Source of the DNA: Cylindrotheca closterium
Lineage: Eukaryota; Bacillariophyta; Bacillariophyceae; Bacillariales; Bacillariaceae
Length of the DNA: 15,415 nt
Direction: 5' to 3'
Assembly: GCA_933822405.4 (NCBI GenBank)
Contig: CAKOGP040001866.1
Coordinates: forward strand, 1 to 15,415
In this document: positions 15,271 to 15,415 of the stretch, in pieces
Layout: every line of letters starts with the position of its first letter
Numbering within the stretch: position 1 is the stretch's first letter
Made by a program: the position numbers and the translations under genes
Notes under the pieces: generated by a model
Database searches by the model: none
What the model was told of the DNA's origin: nothing
What the model saw: only the letters and a program-made list of their open reading frames with translations

Positions 15271-15415
15271 GGCCGAGCTTCCCTGTTGGAATAAAGCAAA
15301 ATGTGCTCTATCGTGAGTGCCTTTAGCGCTCAGAACAAACTCTCTGCAATCTAAATTTGTAATCGACTGTACAACACTTTCACGACAATAGTTCTCCTGT
15401 GTCTAGGTATACTTT

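Larger units (their letters stand above)
14686..15415 (-). other. Gypsy-like 5' leader/LTR region, no gene
   Basis: This 730-bp stretch upstream of gag on the minus strand has no convincing reading frame. It contains a TATA-like site, several short perfect palindromes and a 20-bp palindromic tandem repeat, all listed separately. It should contain the primer-binding site and at least part of the 5' LTR. I found no clear CA-TGG junction, so the LTR boundary is not placed. Confidence 0.5.

Noticed and set aside
15284..15415. TGTTGGAATAAAGC as the end of the gypsy-like 5' LTR
   Set aside because: It has the TG of an LTR terminus but no TGG primer-binding site follows on the minus strand, and the matching other LTR is not in the window.

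Overview
This window looks like eukaryotic nuclear DNA made almost entirely of nested, decaying retroelements. I see no host gene, RNA gene, operon or CRISPR array. The protein types (a gag and retropepsin of Ty3/gypsy kind, and a reverse transcriptase/RNase H unit followed by an overlapping recombinase-like frame) resemble elements I associate with diatoms and other microalgae. That host guess is inference, not proof.

Positions 1 to about 6570 hold a retroelement read on the minus strand. In its own 5'->3' order it has a gag-like gene (6571 to 4053, N-terminal part broken), a short spacer with a 40-bp minisatellite, a frame resembling a C5 cytosine DNA methyltransferase (about 3751 to 2978), a reverse transcriptase and RNase H frame (2981 to 474, cut by one in-frame TGA at 2274-2276), and the start of an overlapping ORF (535 to beyond position 1). 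That last ORF has a Cys-rich finger and a region resembling the N-terminal domain of tyrosine recombinases. The layout is closest to DIRS/Ngaro-type YR retrotransposons, but the methyltransferase-like frame upstream of the RT is unusual.

Positions 6848 to 14685 and the flank beyond hold the 5' part of a second, Ty3/gypsy-like element, also on the minus strand. Gag starts at an ATG at 14685, continues from 8555 down to about 7256, and is followed by a retropepsin (DSG motif) at 7231-6848. The rest of pol is missing, and the element runs into the first element near 6600-6850.

This gag gene is split at codon 32 by a 6,029-bp insertion (8561-14589) bounded by a 5-bp direct repeat, ACCAT. Removing the insert and one ACCAT restores the gag frame, which proves a nested insertion. 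The insert is a tandem array of nine copies of an LTR-like module that begins TGTTGG and ends CTAACA. Five 198-bp spacers of one type separate the first six copies (period 750). Three 88-bp spacers of another type separate the last four (period 576). It looks like a TRIM-type or solo-LTR-type miniature retroelement that expanded by unequal recombination. Copies 6 and 9 are visible chimeras of the two subtypes.

Positions 14686-15415 are the 5' leader/LTR side of the gypsy-like element. They hold a TATA-like site, several perfect palindromes and a 20-bp palindromic tandem repeat. The clear single-base nonsense lesions in coding frames here are TGA.
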